Shown piece after piece: positions 1 to 7,111 of a DNA stretch of 14,096 bases; position 1 is the stretch's first letter, and each line of letters opens with the position of its first letter. Below the pieces are notes generated by a model. That model saw nothing but the letters and a program-made list of their open reading frames with translations. It did not search any database and had not been told where the DNA came from. The DNA is from CBDUUP01 sp965370435 (lineage in GTDB: Bacteria > Chloroflexota > Anaerolineae > Anaerolineales > UBA11579). The stretch spans positions 1 through 14,096 of the forward strand of contig CBDUUP010000080.1 of assembly GCA_965370435.1 (NCBI GenBank). Reading direction: 5' to 3'. The position numbers and the translations under genes were made by a program.

Positions 1-437
1 AATGGTTTGTGGGGCGGGGGGGTTGGGGTGTGGGTTTGGGGGGGGGTGGTATAGAACGCCGTCTGGGTGAGGGGCAGGTCGGGCGGCGTAGTGGTGGGTG
101 TGAGGATGGGCGTTGGGCTGGGATCGAGGGTGGGTTCGAGGGTATTGGTGGGTGGGTTGGTAGGCTGGGTATTGGGGGTGGATAATCCGCTGGCCTCTAT
201 GGTCAAGGCGATGGCGGTGGGCAGATATTCGGTGGGGATCAAAGTGGGCAGGGTCGAACCAGGGTCGTCGCCACAACCGCTTGAAGCCATCATCAAAACC
301 CCCGCCAGCAAGAAACCCACCGGCGCGGGAATCCTCCCAGCGATTGGGCCGATTGAACGACTCCGCCCCCTGATTTCATCTCGTGCCGCAGCGGTCTTTT
401 CACTGCCGCGGGGGTACTTTCTCTTGACTATTGACAT
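1..437 (-). CDS. Pro/Thr-rich lipoprotein, N-terminal part (runs off the left edge)
   Basis: On the minus strand an open frame without stops runs from a stop near 534 to the window edge. It reads a hydrophobic stretch (VGFLLAGVLMMASSGC) ending in a lipobox-like SSGC, then GDDPGSTLPTLIPTEYLPT and a long run rich in Pro, Thr and Asn up to the edge. This is the build of a lipoprotein anchored to the membrane by a flexible linker, as in the three other lipoproteins of this window; the functional domain lies outside. The start is uncertain. ATG at 437 gives a basic leader of about 50 residues before the hydrophobic core but has no clear ribosome binding site. GTG at 320 has GGGAGG about 12 bases upstream but would leave no positive N-terminus. 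No function can be assigned. Confidence 0.6.
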   Translation of the reverse strand, partial: MSIVKRKYPRGSEKTAAARDEIRGRSRSIGPIAGRIPAPVGFLLAGVLMMASSGCGDDPGSTLPTLIPTEYLPTAIALTIEASGLSTPNTQPTNPPTNTLEPTLDPSPTPILTPTTTPPDLPLTQTAFYTTPPQTHTPTPPPHKP

Positions 438-631
438 AACTATAAAATATCTTATTTGCACATCTTCAAGGGTGGCATATAAAATACCCTTGAGAGGGCG
501 ACAACGTTCATTTAATGCAAACCAATTGTCCTTTCAGCGAAGGGGATTTTACCACACCCAGGCCCCCAATATCCCTACAGGACAGTTATCTTGGGGTGCA
601 TTTCAGTCTGGGGGAAAATTGGCGCGACAAA

Positions 632-763
632 GCGACTGAAGTCGCACTAACAACTGCAAAGTCCGCCCTTCGGCGGACTAAAACATCGTCAAGTCGGCAC
701 AGGCCGACTTCAAAAACGTTTGAGTGATTTAGTCACTCAAACACCCGTCATCTTTTTCGATGA
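632..763. repeat. Tandem array of five hairpins
   Basis: Five perfect inverted repeats follow one another. At 632-645 GCGAC/GTCGC closes on TGAA. At 660-679 AGTCCGCC/GGCGGACT closes on CTTC. At 691-710 AAGTCGGC/GCCGACTT closes on ACAG. At 718-742 GTTTGAGTGA/TCACTCAAAC closes on TTTAG. At 748-763 TCATC/GATGA closes on TTTTTC. Spacers are 14, 11, 7 and 5 bases. The first three share a GTC-S-GC arm, as if derived from one unit. None is followed by a T-run on the plus strand, so they do not look like a series of ordinary terminators. It could be a REP-like or mobile repeat cassette, or a structured RNA; which of these cannot be told from one copy. Confidence 0.75.
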
Positions 764-811
764 TCCTACTCTTATTTACAAATCCAACTTGTTGAAATAG
801 TCAGTTATAAA

Positions 812-844
812 ATACCCCCGGCGCATTCAAACTGCCGGGGGTAT
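812..844 (-). terminator. Rho-independent terminator of the M32 carboxypeptidase gene
   Basis: A perfect 11-bp stem (ATACCCCCGGC/GCCGGGGGTAT) has an 11-base loop. Read on the minus strand it is followed by TTTTAT. It starts about 20 bases past the stop codon at 866. Confidence 0.85.
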
Positions 845-865
845 GTGAACCAATAAAATTGGGAC

Positions 866-2368
866 CTATAACCCGTAAATCGCGCCGAGTTTGGATTCAA
901 GATAACGCATATAGGGGTCGGCGTTGATCTTGGAGCCGGTGATGCGTTCCACTACTTCTTGGGGTTCGAACTTGCGGCTCAGGATATGGACATTTTCTCC
1001 CAGCCAGCCTAACAGCGACTCGAACTGGCCGGAACGGATCTGTTCGCCTAGGTCGGGGATGGCTTCATTGATCTTCTCCCAAAGTTGGGCGGAAACCAGG
1101 TTGCCCAGGGCGTAGGTGGAGAAGTAACCGATGGCTCCGAACGACCAATGCACGTCTTGCAGCACGCCTTCGGCATCATTGGCGGGCGTTACGCCCAGAT
1201 AATCTTCCATGCGGGAGTTCCAGATCTCGGGCAGGTCCTTGACCGGCATGGAGCCTTCCATCATGCCAATCTCGATCTCCAGGCGGAGCATGATGTGCAT
1301 GTTGTAGGTGGCTTCGTCGGCCTCGACGCGGATCATTGATGGCTTGACCATGTTGATCCCTTTGTAGAAGGTATCCAGGTCCACGTTCCCCAATTGGGAG
1401 GGGAAGACATCTTGCAATTTGGGGTAGTAATGGGTCCAGAAATCGAGCGAGCGGCCCACCAGGTTCTCGAACATCCGGGATTGGGATTCGCCGATCGCCA
1501 GCGAGGCGATCCCCGATAGAGAGGTGCGTTCGTATTCCGGGTTCCCGCCCATGCCGTGGAGGGCGTGTCCGGCCTCGTGCATGGTGGCGAAGAGCGCGGG
1601 GTTGAGGAAATCGGGGGATACCCGGGTGGTGATGCGGACGTCGTTCAGAGCGATGCCGGAGGTGAAAGGATGGGGGGCTTTATCCTGGCGGCCCCGGTTC
1701 CAATCGTAGCCGAAATCGGTGATGACCGCCTCGCCGAAATCCCATTGCTTCTTCTCGTCGAAGGGTTGGTGGAGGAAGGAGTCGTCCACCTGGGGTTTTT
1801 CGCTGATGGCCTTGATCAGAGCGACCTGCTTGGGGCGCAGATCCTCAAAGATGGCTTTCACTTCGGCGGTCTTCATTCCCGGTTCGAAAATGTCCAGCAA
1901 GGGATCGTAGACGTGGTCGTATGGGGCGTAGAGTTCGGCAAAGCGCTGGTTGTAGTCCACCACCTTTTCAAGGTGAGGCTCAAAGATGGAGAAATCGGAT
2001 TTCTCCCGGGCTTCCCGCCAGGCCATGCTGGCCGCGTTTTGGATGACGGCGAGTTCTGCCACCATCTCCGGCGGGACTTTGGTGTTTTTCTCATAATCTT
2101 TGGAAGCGACCTTGATGAGCCGGGCTTCGTCCGAGTCGGGGTCGAGGTCCTTGCCCAGTTCCCGGAGTTCTTCCAACAGCTTCCCGTTTTCCGGGGAGAT
2201 GGATTTTTCCTGGACCAGTTGGCCCAGAGCGGCCATCGCCCTACCCCGGGCTTCCGCGCCGCCGGGGGGCATGTTCACCTGCTGGTCCCAGCCCATCAAC
2301 CCTAACGCGTAGCTGAGGTCAAATAGCTCAGCTTCCATAGCTTTAAGTTCTTCTAGTTTCTCTTTCAT
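866..2368 (-). CDS. M32 (carboxypeptidase Taq family) metallocarboxypeptidase
   Basis: A 500-residue zinc carboxypeptidase that removes C-terminal amino acids from peptides, probably in the cytoplasm since there is no signal peptide. All M32 signatures are present in order: HPF (233-235), DVRITTR (243-249), the zinc site HEAGH (264-268) with E265 as general base, GESQSR with the third zinc ligand E294, IRVEADEATYNMH (346-358) and GAIGYFSTYALG (411-422). The length is that of the family. Start ATG at 2368 has AGGAG six bases upstream. The gene stands alone, with its own promoter (2535-2563), a leader of about 160 bases and a terminator (812-844). A 13-bp palindrome overlaps the transcription start region, suggesting repression. 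Likely role: peptide turnover. The family call is firm; substrate preference cannot be read. Confidence 0.95.
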   Translation of the reverse strand: MKEKLEELKAMEAELFDLSYALGLMGWDQQVNMPPGGAEARGRAMAALGQLVQEKSISPENGKLLEELRELGKDLDPDSDEARLIKVASKDYEKNTKVPPEMVAELAVIQNAASMAWREAREKSDFSIFEPHLEKVVDYNQRFAELYAPYDHVYDPLLDIFEPGMKTAEVKAIFEDLRPKQVALIKAISEKPQVDDSFLHQPFDEKKQWDFGEAVITDFGYDWNRGRQDKAPHPFTSGIALNDVRITTRVSPDFLNPALFATMHEAGHALHGMGGNPEYERTSLSGIASLAIGESQSRMFENLVGRSLDFWTHYYPKLQDVFPSQLGNVDLDTFYKGINMVKPSMIRVEADEATYNMHIMLRLEIEIGMMEGSMPVKDLPEIWNSRMEDYLGVTPANDAEGVLQDVHWSFGAIGYFSTYALGNLVSAQLWEKINEAIPDLGEQIRSGQFESLLGWLGENVHILSRKFEPQEVVERITGSKINADPYMRYLESKLGAIYGL

Positions 2369-2503
2369 GGTTTCTCCTGGTTTCGTGTATTAGTAATTCG
2401 TCGTTCAAGGATGGTTGTTATTATGTTCAAATATTGACATGCCTCCGAGACAATTTCATTGATTTACAACAAGATTTCAAGTTATCGAAACTAAAAATGC
2501 GTT

Positions 2504-2535
2504 TTATTCATATAATACATTAATTATATGAATAA
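2504..2535. promoter_or_regulatory. Perfect 13-bp palindrome, candidate operator
   Basis: Arms TTATTCATATAAT and ATTATATGAATAA are exact inverted copies around a 6-base centre (ACATTA). The element begins at the last base of the -10 box of the carboxypeptidase promoter and covers the expected start of transcription (about 2528). This is where a repressor would bind. As RNA it would form an AU-only hairpin at the 5' end of the leader, so an RNA role is also possible. Confidence 0.5.
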
Positions 2536-2563
2536 TTATACGCAAGAATTTTATAATCGTCAA
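2535..2563 (-). promoter_or_regulatory. Sigma70-type promoter of the M32 carboxypeptidase gene
   Basis: On the minus strand TTGACG (2558-2563) and TATAAT (2535-2540) are separated by exactly 17 bases: an almost ideal housekeeping promoter. The predicted transcript starts near 2528, giving a 5' leader of about 160 bases before ATG at 2368. Confidence 0.75.
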
Positions 2564-2707
2564 GGGTGATGTTGATAATACGTAACTAAAATCTTCATAA
2601 TCTTGAACATTTCAGTCTCCCGCCCCCCAATCATCTATGCAGGCTTTTAGCAATAGCTACCTTAATTTGACTATCTACTATTTTTGATTGGGGCCAGGTC
2701 TCTGAGT

Positions 2708-3649
2708 CTAAACAATTCTCCAGCGAAGTTCTTCCCCCCGCAGGGCGGACAGGGCTTCGGAGGCGATGTCCTGGGCGGCGCGGGCCTGGGCCTCCGAGGT
2801 CTGAGCGCCGATATGCGGGGTGGCGACCACATTGGGATGGGCCACCAGGGCGGTCAGGCCGGGAGGTTCTTTGGCGAATACGTCCAGCGCGGCGCCCGCC
2901 ACCTGCCCCGATTCCAAGGCGCCCAGCAGGGCGGTCTCGTCAATCACACCACCACGAGCCGCGCAAACCAGGCGCACTCCGCGTTTCATCTGTCCCAGAG
3001 CCTGCCCGTCCAACATGCCCCGCGTCTCCCGGCTGAGGGGGACGTGCAGGGTGATGAAATCAGCCTGGGCGTATAATTCCTGAAGGGAGACCGGCGAAGG
3101 TCCCCGTTGGCGGATCTCTTCCTCCGGGAGGAGCGGGTCATAGCCCAGGATGGTCATCCCCATCGCGGCGGCCCGCATGCCGACGGCCGCGCCGATGCGT
3201 CCTACGCCAATAACTCCCAGGGTTTTGCCGGAGAGTTCAACCCCCCGCAGTTCCTTCTTGAGCCACAATCCGGCTTTCATGGCCGCGTCGGCCTTGCCGA
3301 CCATCCTGGAGAGGGCCAGCATCAGCGCCAGGGTGTGTTCGGCCACTGCGATGGTGGTCGCGGTAGGCGAGTTGACGACGATCATATCCCGCTCCTGGGC
3401 CGCGCCCAAGTCTATGTTGTCCACGCCTACCCCGGCCCGCCCGACAACTTTCAGGTTGGTAGCAGCTTCCAACACTTGCCGAGTGACCTGGGTACGCCCC
3501 CGCACGATGAGGGCATTGTAGCCGCTGACGATTTCCAGCAAGTCGTCGGCCTGGATGCCGGTCTGGTCGTCCACCTGGGCGGCTTCTTTGAGTATGGCCT
3601 GTCCACTTTCATGCAAGCCATCGGTGATGAGAATTTTCCAATTAATCAT
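2708..3649 (-). CDS. serA: D-3-phosphoglycerate dehydrogenase-like 2-hydroxyacid dehydrogenase
   Basis: A 313-residue NAD-dependent D-2-hydroxyacid dehydrogenase, most like SerA, which oxidises 3-phosphoglycerate to 3-phosphohydroxypyruvate in serine synthesis. Visible are the substrate-side motif GRAGVGVDNID (70-80), the Rossmann motif GVGRIG (148-153), the acidic NAD-binding D171, and the catalytic residues R232 (ARGGVIDE), E261 (FAKEPP) and H279 (TPHIGAQT). The protein stops right after the catalytic domain, so it lacks the C-terminal ACT domain and should not be feedback-regulated by serine through it. C229 stands where the family usually has Asn (VNAARGG). Start ATG at 3649 has AGGT five bases upstream. 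It lies 40 bases downstream of the endonuclease gene with no clear promoter between, so it may be read through from the restriction-modification unit. A related activity on another hydroxyacid is possible. Confidence 0.85.
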   Translation of the reverse strand: MINWKILITDGLHESGQAILKEAAQVDDQTGIQADDLLEIVSGYNALIVRGRTQVTRQVLEAATNLKVVGRAGVGVDNIDLGAAQERDMIVVNSPTATTIAVAEHTLALMLALSRMVGKADAAMKAGLWLKKELRGVELSGKTLGVIGVGRIGAAVGMRAAAMGMTILGYDPLLPEEEIRQRGPSPVSLQELYAQADFITLHVPLSRETRGMLDGQALGQMKRGVRLVCAARGGVIDETALLGALESGQVAGAALDVFAKEPPGLTALVAHPNVVATPHIGAQTSEAQARAAQDIASEALSALRGEELRWRIV

Positions 3650-3689
3650 GGAATGACCTGTTTTTTTCGACTAGTGAATTCTTGAGAAA

Positions 3690-4634
3690 TTAAATACTTG
3701 CGATTTTAAAAACCTCATCCCTAATATTTTCATCATCAATAAAATCTTCTACCGTGAACCAGTGATGGACAGCATCTCGGTGAGCGTCCAAATCATCAGT
3801 TGCTTTGTCGCTCATTGAAACGTTTTGTAAAAGGAGAATTGTTGTGGCGTTGGGATTCTCTGCCACCGCCCGGCTTAGACTCTTGATCGCAGCGCCAACT
3901 CTTTCTAATACACCGGAGGCATCTATCCCCCCTTTGATTTCAATAGCAATTTGAATAGTATCGTTCTCGTAGATACCAATGTCTGGTTCTTCTGCAAAGG
4001 CCACAATCCGACCATCTGACAGGGAAATTTTATCGGCTTCAATACTTTCGCTGATTCCTGTTTCTCGGATTCGTCTCCGAAATACACCCTTTACGATCTC
4101 TTCAACTTTATCGCCTTTAACGTTGTTCCAACTACCTTGGGCCTGTGTACCCGCTGCCATTCCACGCCAAACATCGAATTCACGAACATCTAATTGGTCA
4201 TCAAATTGAATTAGACGACTGATAATTTGGTTCAAATGATTGGCGATTGCTAAAGCACGTTCATCATCGGGTGTGGCTTTGCCTATCTCAAAGCGCTTTA
4301 CAGATAAACCAATGTTCCCCATAGATTTCTGGGAAACCATTGATAACGTTCGATAATATCCGACAGAGCCTTGTACGCGTTTGAAAACTTCAGGATGTGC
4401 AAATACAATTATGGGCATAATACCCCGATGTATGACTTTATCCCAGGCTTGTTGGGTGATGCCTAGTAACTCCAAATCCCATTCCAGAGTTTCCCCCTGT
4501 ATGCTCTCGATTTCTTTGGCAACTTCAAGCAAACCCCACTCGTGAAGCTTCTGGTGGAAAAATTCGCTTTTCGCTAACTGATCAATGCTCCAGGCTTCGT
4601 ATTTTTTTCCAGAATCCCTAATAAAACGAGCCAT
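3690..4634 (-). CDS. Type II restriction endonuclease, XcyI-like (PD-(D/E)XK fold)
   Basis: A 314-residue protein encoded one base after the methyltransferase gene. It carries a PD-(D/E)XK nuclease core: P217-D218 in EEPDIGIYE, then the hydrophobic strand with E232-I233-K234 (AIEIKGG). An upstream segment with VGYYRTLSMVSQK (91-103) resembles, from memory, the conserved YYR..L..SQK block of the XcyI family (PF09571), whose founder cuts CCCGGG. Its role would be cutting unmethylated foreign DNA. Start ATG at 4634 follows the TAA of the methyltransferase; GGAG lies 11 bases upstream inside that gene, so translation is probably coupled. The gene is AT-rich relative to its flanks (21 of 60 bases are G or C at 4201-4260, against 36 of 60 at 3061-3120), a sign of transfer. 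The nuclease fold is well supported; the family name and site specificity are less certain. Confidence 0.75.
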   Translation of the reverse strand: MARFIRDSGKKYEAWSIDQLAKSEFFHQKLHEWGLLEVAKEIESIQGETLEWDLELLGITQQAWDKVIHRGIMPIIVFAHPEVFKRVQGSVGYYRTLSMVSQKSMGNIGLSVKRFEIGKATPDDERALAIANHLNQIISRLIQFDDQLDVREFDVWRGMAAGTQAQGSWNNVKGDKVEEIVKGVFRRRIRETGISESIEADKISLSDGRIVAFAEEPDIGIYENDTIQIAIEIKGGIDASGVLERVGAAIKSLSRAVAENPNATTILLLQNVSMSDKATDDLDAHRDAVHHWFTVEDFIDDENIRDEVFKIASI

Positions 4635-4635
4635 A

Positions 4636-6138
4636 TTATGCTTTTCTCCATATGGTTATACTTTTCCGTAACGGCTCACGTCCGAACTTTCCCATTTGCT
4701 GACTGCTGTTACCTTTTCTTTGAGGAAGAACGTATACTTTTATAGGTTCAAAACCTATTTTTTCTGCCAGGTTGGTGCTTAAAAGATCAACCGGGATAAC
4801 TTCACCAGCATAACGCACATTATCATTAACGAACACGACGTATGCGCCCTTCTTACAGGTTCGATAGAGTTCTGCGAAGACAAAGGTCAATTCGGTGAAG
4901 TATTGTTCTACCATTCGCAGGACTCCCCGATTATTTACATCCTTGCGTTTCCAACGAGTTTGGAGAGCCTCGTTAATTTCCACAAAAGCCGGATTCGATT
5001 GAACGGTTTCAAGTATCTGCGCAAACCTTTGTCCTTGACCCAACGAAAGGTAGTGTTCCTTCAGGGCGTCAATTTTTGGGCGATTTTCAACCGTGCAGGA
5101 AAGCTGGCTCTGCCGCAAGTCACGAATGTCTTGTCCCTCTCCAAGATAGGCCAATTCTAGGGCGTAGGTTCTGGTGTAATCGTAACGGTTGCAGTAAGGT
5201 GGCGATGTAATCACGGCTGAGAATTGGTCTGCCTCCATGGTTGGCAATTCCCACAACGTATTTCCTTCAATCAATTCCTGGCGACTCTTACGAAAGGTGA
5301 GTTGTTGTAATTTCTTGATGTCGGCGATTACGGTGACAAGTCCGCTAAGCAAGGCTTCCTTAACCGTGGGCAAGGGGCCTTTGTCAACTTTCTTAATGAG
5401 CTTCTTGCCCTGCGTAGCTCTTATTTCATTTCGTTTCCTAACTTTTGATGAACGATGATCCCACCTCAAATATTGACCGTCTTTGCGAGTATAGCTTATT
5501 TCTTCCAAGATACTCGACAGCAATAGTTTAAGGAGAATCTTGGCGGAATCGCTGTAAGGCTGACTTTCAAACCATCTGGAATAATACATCAAGTCGTTTT
5601 CGGTCTCGGGTGGAAAGGCGCCTTCTGTTATTGTTATGTGAGGGAATGTTCGGGCAGCTTCATCAGGCTCAGACTTATCAATTGATTCTCGTATCTGGGC
5701 TAGTTCATCAAGATCATAGTCCATGAACTTTGACTTAGCTTCCCAGGCAAGGTGGCACATGGCTAGAAGTTCAATTCCCACTCCATCAATACCTAGTGAC
5801 TTGGCGACAAGTAATGTTGTTGATGAACCGCTAAATGGATCCAAAACGGTCTCACCAGGCGAAATATCAAACTTGCGGAGAAATTTTTCGACCAACTGGG
5901 CTGAAAATCCTTCTTTATACTTTATCCACCCATGCAGCAGTTCACTTTTGTTTCCTTGAAAACTGACTAACCTACGGTTAAATTCAACCCTCTCTTCGAG
6001 CAATGGCGCATATTTCTCTTCTAACGCAAGGCGTTCTTTTTCATCGCACACCTTGGAATGCGAAAAAGAGCGCCGAACTAAATTATCTGGTTGGTTAGTT
6101 CGCTGCTTATCTGTTGAAAAGAGTTGTAACTGCTGCAC
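4636..6138 (-). CDS. DNA methyltransferase of the type II restriction-modification unit, probably N4-cytosine
   Basis: A 500-residue S-adenosylmethionine-dependent DNA methyltransferase. The cofactor-binding motif VLDPFSGSSTT is at 98-108, preceded by a motif X-like segment (KYKEGFSAQLVEKF, 73-86). The catalytic motif is TSPPY (311-315); SPPY is typical of N4-cytosine enzymes. The order X-I-gap-IV, with about 200 residues between motifs I and IV that could hold the target-recognition region, looks like the alpha arrangement. Its role would be to protect host sites from the neighbouring endonuclease. The start is GTG at 6138, fixed by an in-frame stop immediately upstream, with GAGG ten bases before it. 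It is the first gene of the unit, so methylation precedes cutting. No separate control-protein gene is present. Base composition is AT-rich like its partner. Confidence 0.85.
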   Translation of the reverse strand: MQQLQLFSTDKQRTNQPDNLVRRSFSHSKVCDEKERLALEEKYAPLLEERVEFNRRLVSFQGNKSELLHGWIKYKEGFSAQLVEKFLRKFDISPGETVLDPFSGSSTTLLVAKSLGIDGVGIELLAMCHLAWEAKSKFMDYDLDELAQIRESIDKSEPDEAARTFPHITITEGAFPPETENDLMYYSRWFESQPYSDSAKILLKLLLSSILEEISYTRKDGQYLRWDHRSSKVRKRNEIRATQGKKLIKKVDKGPLPTVKEALLSGLVTVIADIKKLQQLTFRKSRQELIEGNTLWELPTMEADQFSAVITSPPYCNRYDYTRTYALELAYLGEGQDIRDLRQSQLSCTVENRPKIDALKEHYLSLGQGQRFAQILETVQSNPAFVEINEALQTRWKRKDVNNRGVLRMVEQYFTELTFVFAELYRTCKKGAYVVFVNDNVRYAGEVIPVDLLSTNLAEKIGFEPIKVYVLPQRKGNSSQQMGKFGREPLRKSITIWRKA

Positions 6139-6178
6139 TTAATTTGAACCTCACATTTTATTTAAACTAAGTTTCTCT

Positions 6179-6184
6179 ATTATA
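6179..6184 (-). promoter_or_regulatory. -10 box of the restriction-modification unit
   Basis: TATAAT on the minus strand about 40 bases upstream of the GTG start at 6138. No good -35 box lies at the right distance, suggesting a weak or activator-dependent promoter. The 10-base sequence TGAGGTTCAA occurs as a direct repeat on both sides of it (6144-6153 and 6212-6221). Confidence 0.45.
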
Positions 6185-6285
6185 CCTAATGTAAAGGGAT
6201 TACGAACGCAATTGAACCTCAATCCTAATAAGTGGATAATTCATTCACTCAGACAGGATATTTCATTTCTCTAGTATTACTTGTT

Positions 6286-7044
6286 TTACCCACCTGTGAA
6301 CATGAACCCAAAAAAGATTCCCAACCCCAGGACGCTGCCCACTAACCCCAGCACGTTGACAATTGTCGGTTTGAATCTGGAAAGGAGCGAGGCCAGACTA
6401 ACACCCACCCCCAGAATTGCGATGGTTTGAAGCAACCCGAAGATGAAATCGCCAAGTAGTAGGATTGGTTCGGAGAGTTCCTCCGCGCCGGTACCCGCAA
6501 TATAGAATAATAGACCCACAAAAGTTAGGACGAGGCCAACCGGAGCCAAGAAACCCATCAAACAGCCGCCCCAGGGGAAGATTCGGTCCGCCGACCGGGG
6601 AAGGCTGGAACCCTCTTCAACCAGGAGGGTTGCGTAGTCGGTCTGAATTTTCCGGTATTGGAAAAATTGACGGAATACCTGGTAAGTCCAGTATATTTGC
6701 AGCAGGCTAAATACAAGCCAGGCCGATGAACCCGACAACAAATTCATGAGGGTTGCCCACAATAGGGTTACGCCATACACCACGAACATGGCCGCGTCCC
6801 TGAAATAGAATGAGGCTAGACCCACCAGCACCAACAATAACCCCCATGAAGAGGAGAAGAAACCGAAGATGAAAAAGTAAATCACACCCAGGATCAAAAG
6901 GGTGCGGCCCCAGGAACGGATACCGGCCAACATCTGGGCATAGCCGTCTTCAAGTCTCTGTTTGGCGCTGACCGGTTGAATATCTATGTCTATGAGTTCG
7001 CCTTCCGGAGTCTCATTAATTTCAGGTGAAATGTTTTCGCTCAT
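6286..7044 (-). CDS. Integral membrane protein of unknown function
   Basis: A 252-residue protein I do not recognise. An acidic N-terminal tail of about 45 residues is followed by about seven hydrophobic segments, near 48-64, 66-82, 85-103, 106-124, 158-183, 194-222 and 227-249, with a charged cytoplasm-type loop at 125-157. I chose ATG at 7044 because GAAGGA lies five bases upstream. A longer reading from 7104 would begin inside the terminator hairpin of the upstream S41 gene and would add a leader starting MGQQTVCC that makes no sense. No nucleotide-binding or catalytic motif is visible. It is the last gene of the lipoprotein cluster, but the terminator at 7078-7102 leaves almost no room for a promoter of its own, so expression may depend on read-through. 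Confidence 0.75.
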   Translation of the reverse strand: MSENISPEINETPEGELIDIDIQPVSAKQRLEDGYAQMLAGIRSWGRTLLILGVIYFFIFGFFSSSWGLLLVLVGLASFYFRDAAMFVVYGVTLLWATLMNLLSGSSAWLVFSLLQIYWTYQVFRQFFQYRKIQTDYATLLVEEGSSLPRSADRIFPWGGCLMGFLAPVGLVLTFVGLLFYIAGTGAEELSEPILLLGDFIFGLLQTIAILGVGVSLASLLSRFKPTIVNVLGLVGSVLGLGIFFGFMFTGG

Positions 7045-7049
7045 TGTTG

Positions 7050-7055
7050 TCCTTC
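7050..7055 (-). promoter_or_regulatory. Ribosome binding site deciding the start at 7044
   Basis: GAAGGA on the minus strand, five bases before ATG at 7044. The alternative upstream start at 7104 has none and lies in a terminator stem. Confidence 0.7.
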
Positions 7056-7077
7056 TCTGATAATTTGAGATCAGAAA

Positions 7078-7102
7078 GGGGCAGCAGACCGTCTGCTGCC
7101 CC
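7078..7102 (-). terminator. Terminator between the S41 protease and the membrane protein
   Basis: A perfect 11-bp stem (GGGGCAGCAGA/TCTGCTGCCCC) with a 3-base loop, followed on the minus strand by TTTCT. It lies 10 bases past the stop of the protease gene and 33 bases before the next start codon. Confidence 0.8.
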
Positions 7103-7111
7103 ATCTTTCAT

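Larger units (their letters stand above)
438..865. other. Non-coding region with hairpin array
   Basis: No convincing gene in these 428 bases. The short plus-strand frames here have no ribosome binding site or protein-like composition. The region holds a possible long stem at 524-587, five consecutive short hairpins at 632-763 and the terminator of the carboxypeptidase gene at 812-844, the last two listed separately. It separates two minus-strand genes, so the promoter of the left-edge lipoprotein gene should lie in its left part; TTGAAG and TATAGT-like boxes near 439-469 are weak candidates. Confidence 0.6.
2369..2707. other. AT-rich intergenic region
   Basis: No gene seen. The stretch 2440-2600 is much richer in A and T than the flanking genes. 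It carries the promoter and palindrome of the carboxypeptidase gene (listed separately). No clear terminator follows the dehydrogenase gene that ends at 2708; only a 9-bp inverted repeat with a 51-base gap (2625-2633 / 2685-2693) is visible, which is not a convincing terminator. Confidence 0.6.

Noticed and set aside
1..60. G-run and TGGGG repeats as a telomere-like or G-quadruplex element
   Set aside because: They are the complement of proline and threonine codons in the lipoprotein linker; coding explains them.
67..639. Plus-strand open frame of 190 codons
   Set aside because: It is antisense to the Pro/Thr-rich lipoprotein frame; its Gly/Val-rich start is the complement of Pro/Thr codons and it has no ribosome site.
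1556..2305. Plus-strand open frame of 249 codons opposite the carboxypeptidase gene
   Set aside because: The minus strand carries every M32 motif; this frame is an effect of high GC and shows no family motif.
2408..2443. Possible 11-codon leader peptide (MSIFEHNNNHP) in the carboxypeptidase leader
   Set aside because: The GGAGG before it is only one base from ATG, too close for initiation, and no attenuator-like hairpin pair follows.
2625..2693. 9-bp inverted repeat CCCCAATCA/TGATTGGGG as terminator of serA
   Set aside because: The arms are 51 bases apart and no T-run follows at the right place.
6286..7104. Longer reading of the membrane protein from ATG at 7104
   Set aside because: Its first codons lie inside the terminator stem of the upstream gene, and the better ribosome site serves ATG at 7044.
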